From Polyangiaceae bacterium (lineage in GTDB: Bacteria; Myxococcota_A; Polyangia; Polyangiales; Polyangiaceae), in NCBI GenBank assembly GCA_025353725.1, contig JANXOF010000016.1, positions 62,001 through 126,000 of the forward strand: DNA of 64,000 bases, read 5' to 3'. This document shows positions 63,708 to 64,000 of this stretch, piece by piece. Below the pieces are notes generated by a model. That model searched no databases, was not told the origin of the DNA, and saw only the letters and a program-made list of their open reading frames with translations. How positions within the stretch are numbered: position 1 is the stretch's first letter; the number at the start of each line of letters is the position of its first letter. The translations under genes were made by a program, and so were the position numbers.

Positions 63708-64000
63708 GGCTTCTCGTACGCGAGCGTCCAGTGGCGATCGCTGGTCATCTGGCACGCTGACGACGGAATGCCGAGCGACGCCACGAGTGCGACGAGCTCC
63801 GGCACCGTGAGCGCCGCGCAGAGCGATGCACGGAAAAGCTCGCGTTGGTGCTCGAACGATGCGCGCCGAGTTGGGTCGGACGGGGCTACGCCGCTGTACA
63901 GAGCAACGAGGCGAGCCACCTCACCTTCGGTTTCGGGCCTGCAAAGGTCGCGAACGAAGAGCGAACCGCCCTTCGAGGTGACGCGCAGCATCTCTGCAAG
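63704..64000 (-). CDS. Class I SAM-dependent methyltransferase, C-terminal part (extends beyond right edge)
   Basis: The visible 98 residues are the C-terminal end of a reading frame that runs off the window. They read EMLRVTSKGGSLFVRDLCRPE, then a helical segment, and end with IPSSACQMTSDRHWTLAYEKP. This pattern matches the final strands of small-molecule class I methyltransferases (KPGG...VxDLxRP and SDRHWxL). The SAM-binding motifs lie outside. The TGA overlaps the SctQ-like start, so the genes are coupled. The substrate is unknown. Confidence 0.7.
   Translation of the reverse strand, partial: LAEMLRVTSKGGSLFVRDLCRPETEGEVARLVALYSGVAPSDPTRRASFEHQRELFRASLCAALTVPELVALVASLGIPSSACQMTSDRHWTLAYEKP

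Noticed and set aside
63708-63755. ATG 63755 as start of the SctQ-like protein
   Set aside because: It would overlap the methyltransferase by 52 bases; GTG 63707 gives the four-base overlap seen throughout this locus.

Overview
The window is high-GC DNA whose gene content points to a Myxococcota (Polyangia-like) chromosome. The evidence is a Ser/Thr protein kinase beside PEGA-repeat proteins, an AgmX/PglI-type protein, PilZ and DUF4388 signalling proteins, an NtrC-type regulator, choice-of-anchor-L and Cys-rich lipoproteins, and many four-base ATGA/GTGA gene overlaps. No rRNA, tRNA, insertion sequence, phage or CRISPR array was recognised. About fifty genes are supported; the two terminal ones run off the window.

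Region by region. 1-5.9 kb: two polytopic GT-C-like membrane proteins flank a glutamine-synthetase-like gene and an iron alcohol dehydrogenase. 5.9-11.9 kb: an NtrC-type regulator coupled to a SUMF1-like lipoprotein, an orphan DNA methyltransferase beside a broken hydrolase gene, an AgmX-like protein and a DUF962 protein. 12-13.8 kb: an OmpA-like lipoprotein, purC and purS. 13.8-18.5 kb (minus): thiolase, a small protein, an FliH/SctL-like stator, an M50 protease and a choice-of-anchor-L lipoprotein. 18.5-23.8 kb: Cys-rich and basic small proteins, a PilZ-TM-AMIN-like protein, an outer-membrane-protein remnant and a biotin-dependent carboxylase subunit. 24-30.8 kb: kinase, TPR/PEGA protein, VWA-like lipoprotein and a convergent PEGA/beta-barrel protein. 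30.9-41 kb: a KamA-family enzyme with a parvulin lipoprotein, pyrH, dapF with two degenerate receiver proteins, aroC and a fused aroK-aroB. 41-50 kb: two secreted proteins, zapA, bioF, bioD, a CcmA-like ATPase, and a moxR/DUF58/transglutaminase trio. 50.6-55.6 kb (minus): dnaN, recF, gyrB. 56-64 kb: a cytochrome c maturation operon with a CcmF-CcmH fusion, an EamA transporter, a lipoprotein, an SctQ-like protein and a partial methyltransferase.

The right half looks origin-proximal. The dnaN-recF-gyrB cluster is accompanied by two parS-type palindromes at bioF/bioD (42,862 and 44,249) and by an AT-rich, DnaA-trio-like stretch just upstream of dnaN (about 55,720-55,762), a candidate oriC. dnaA and parAB are not in the window.

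The least ordinary items are: the CcmF-CcmH fusion with what looks like an internal signal peptide; two isolated type III secretion/flagellar C-ring-type genes (SctL-like and SctQ-like) 46 kb apart and each coupled to envelope genes; recF with no start codon other than CTG; a PilZ protein that crosses the membrane to a periplasmic AMIN-like domain; two overlapping proteins with degenerate receiver domains behind dapF; and a hydrolase remnant ending exactly where an orphan methyltransferase gene begins. Start codons marked uncertain were chosen from ribosome-binding sites, overlaps and where family homology begins.
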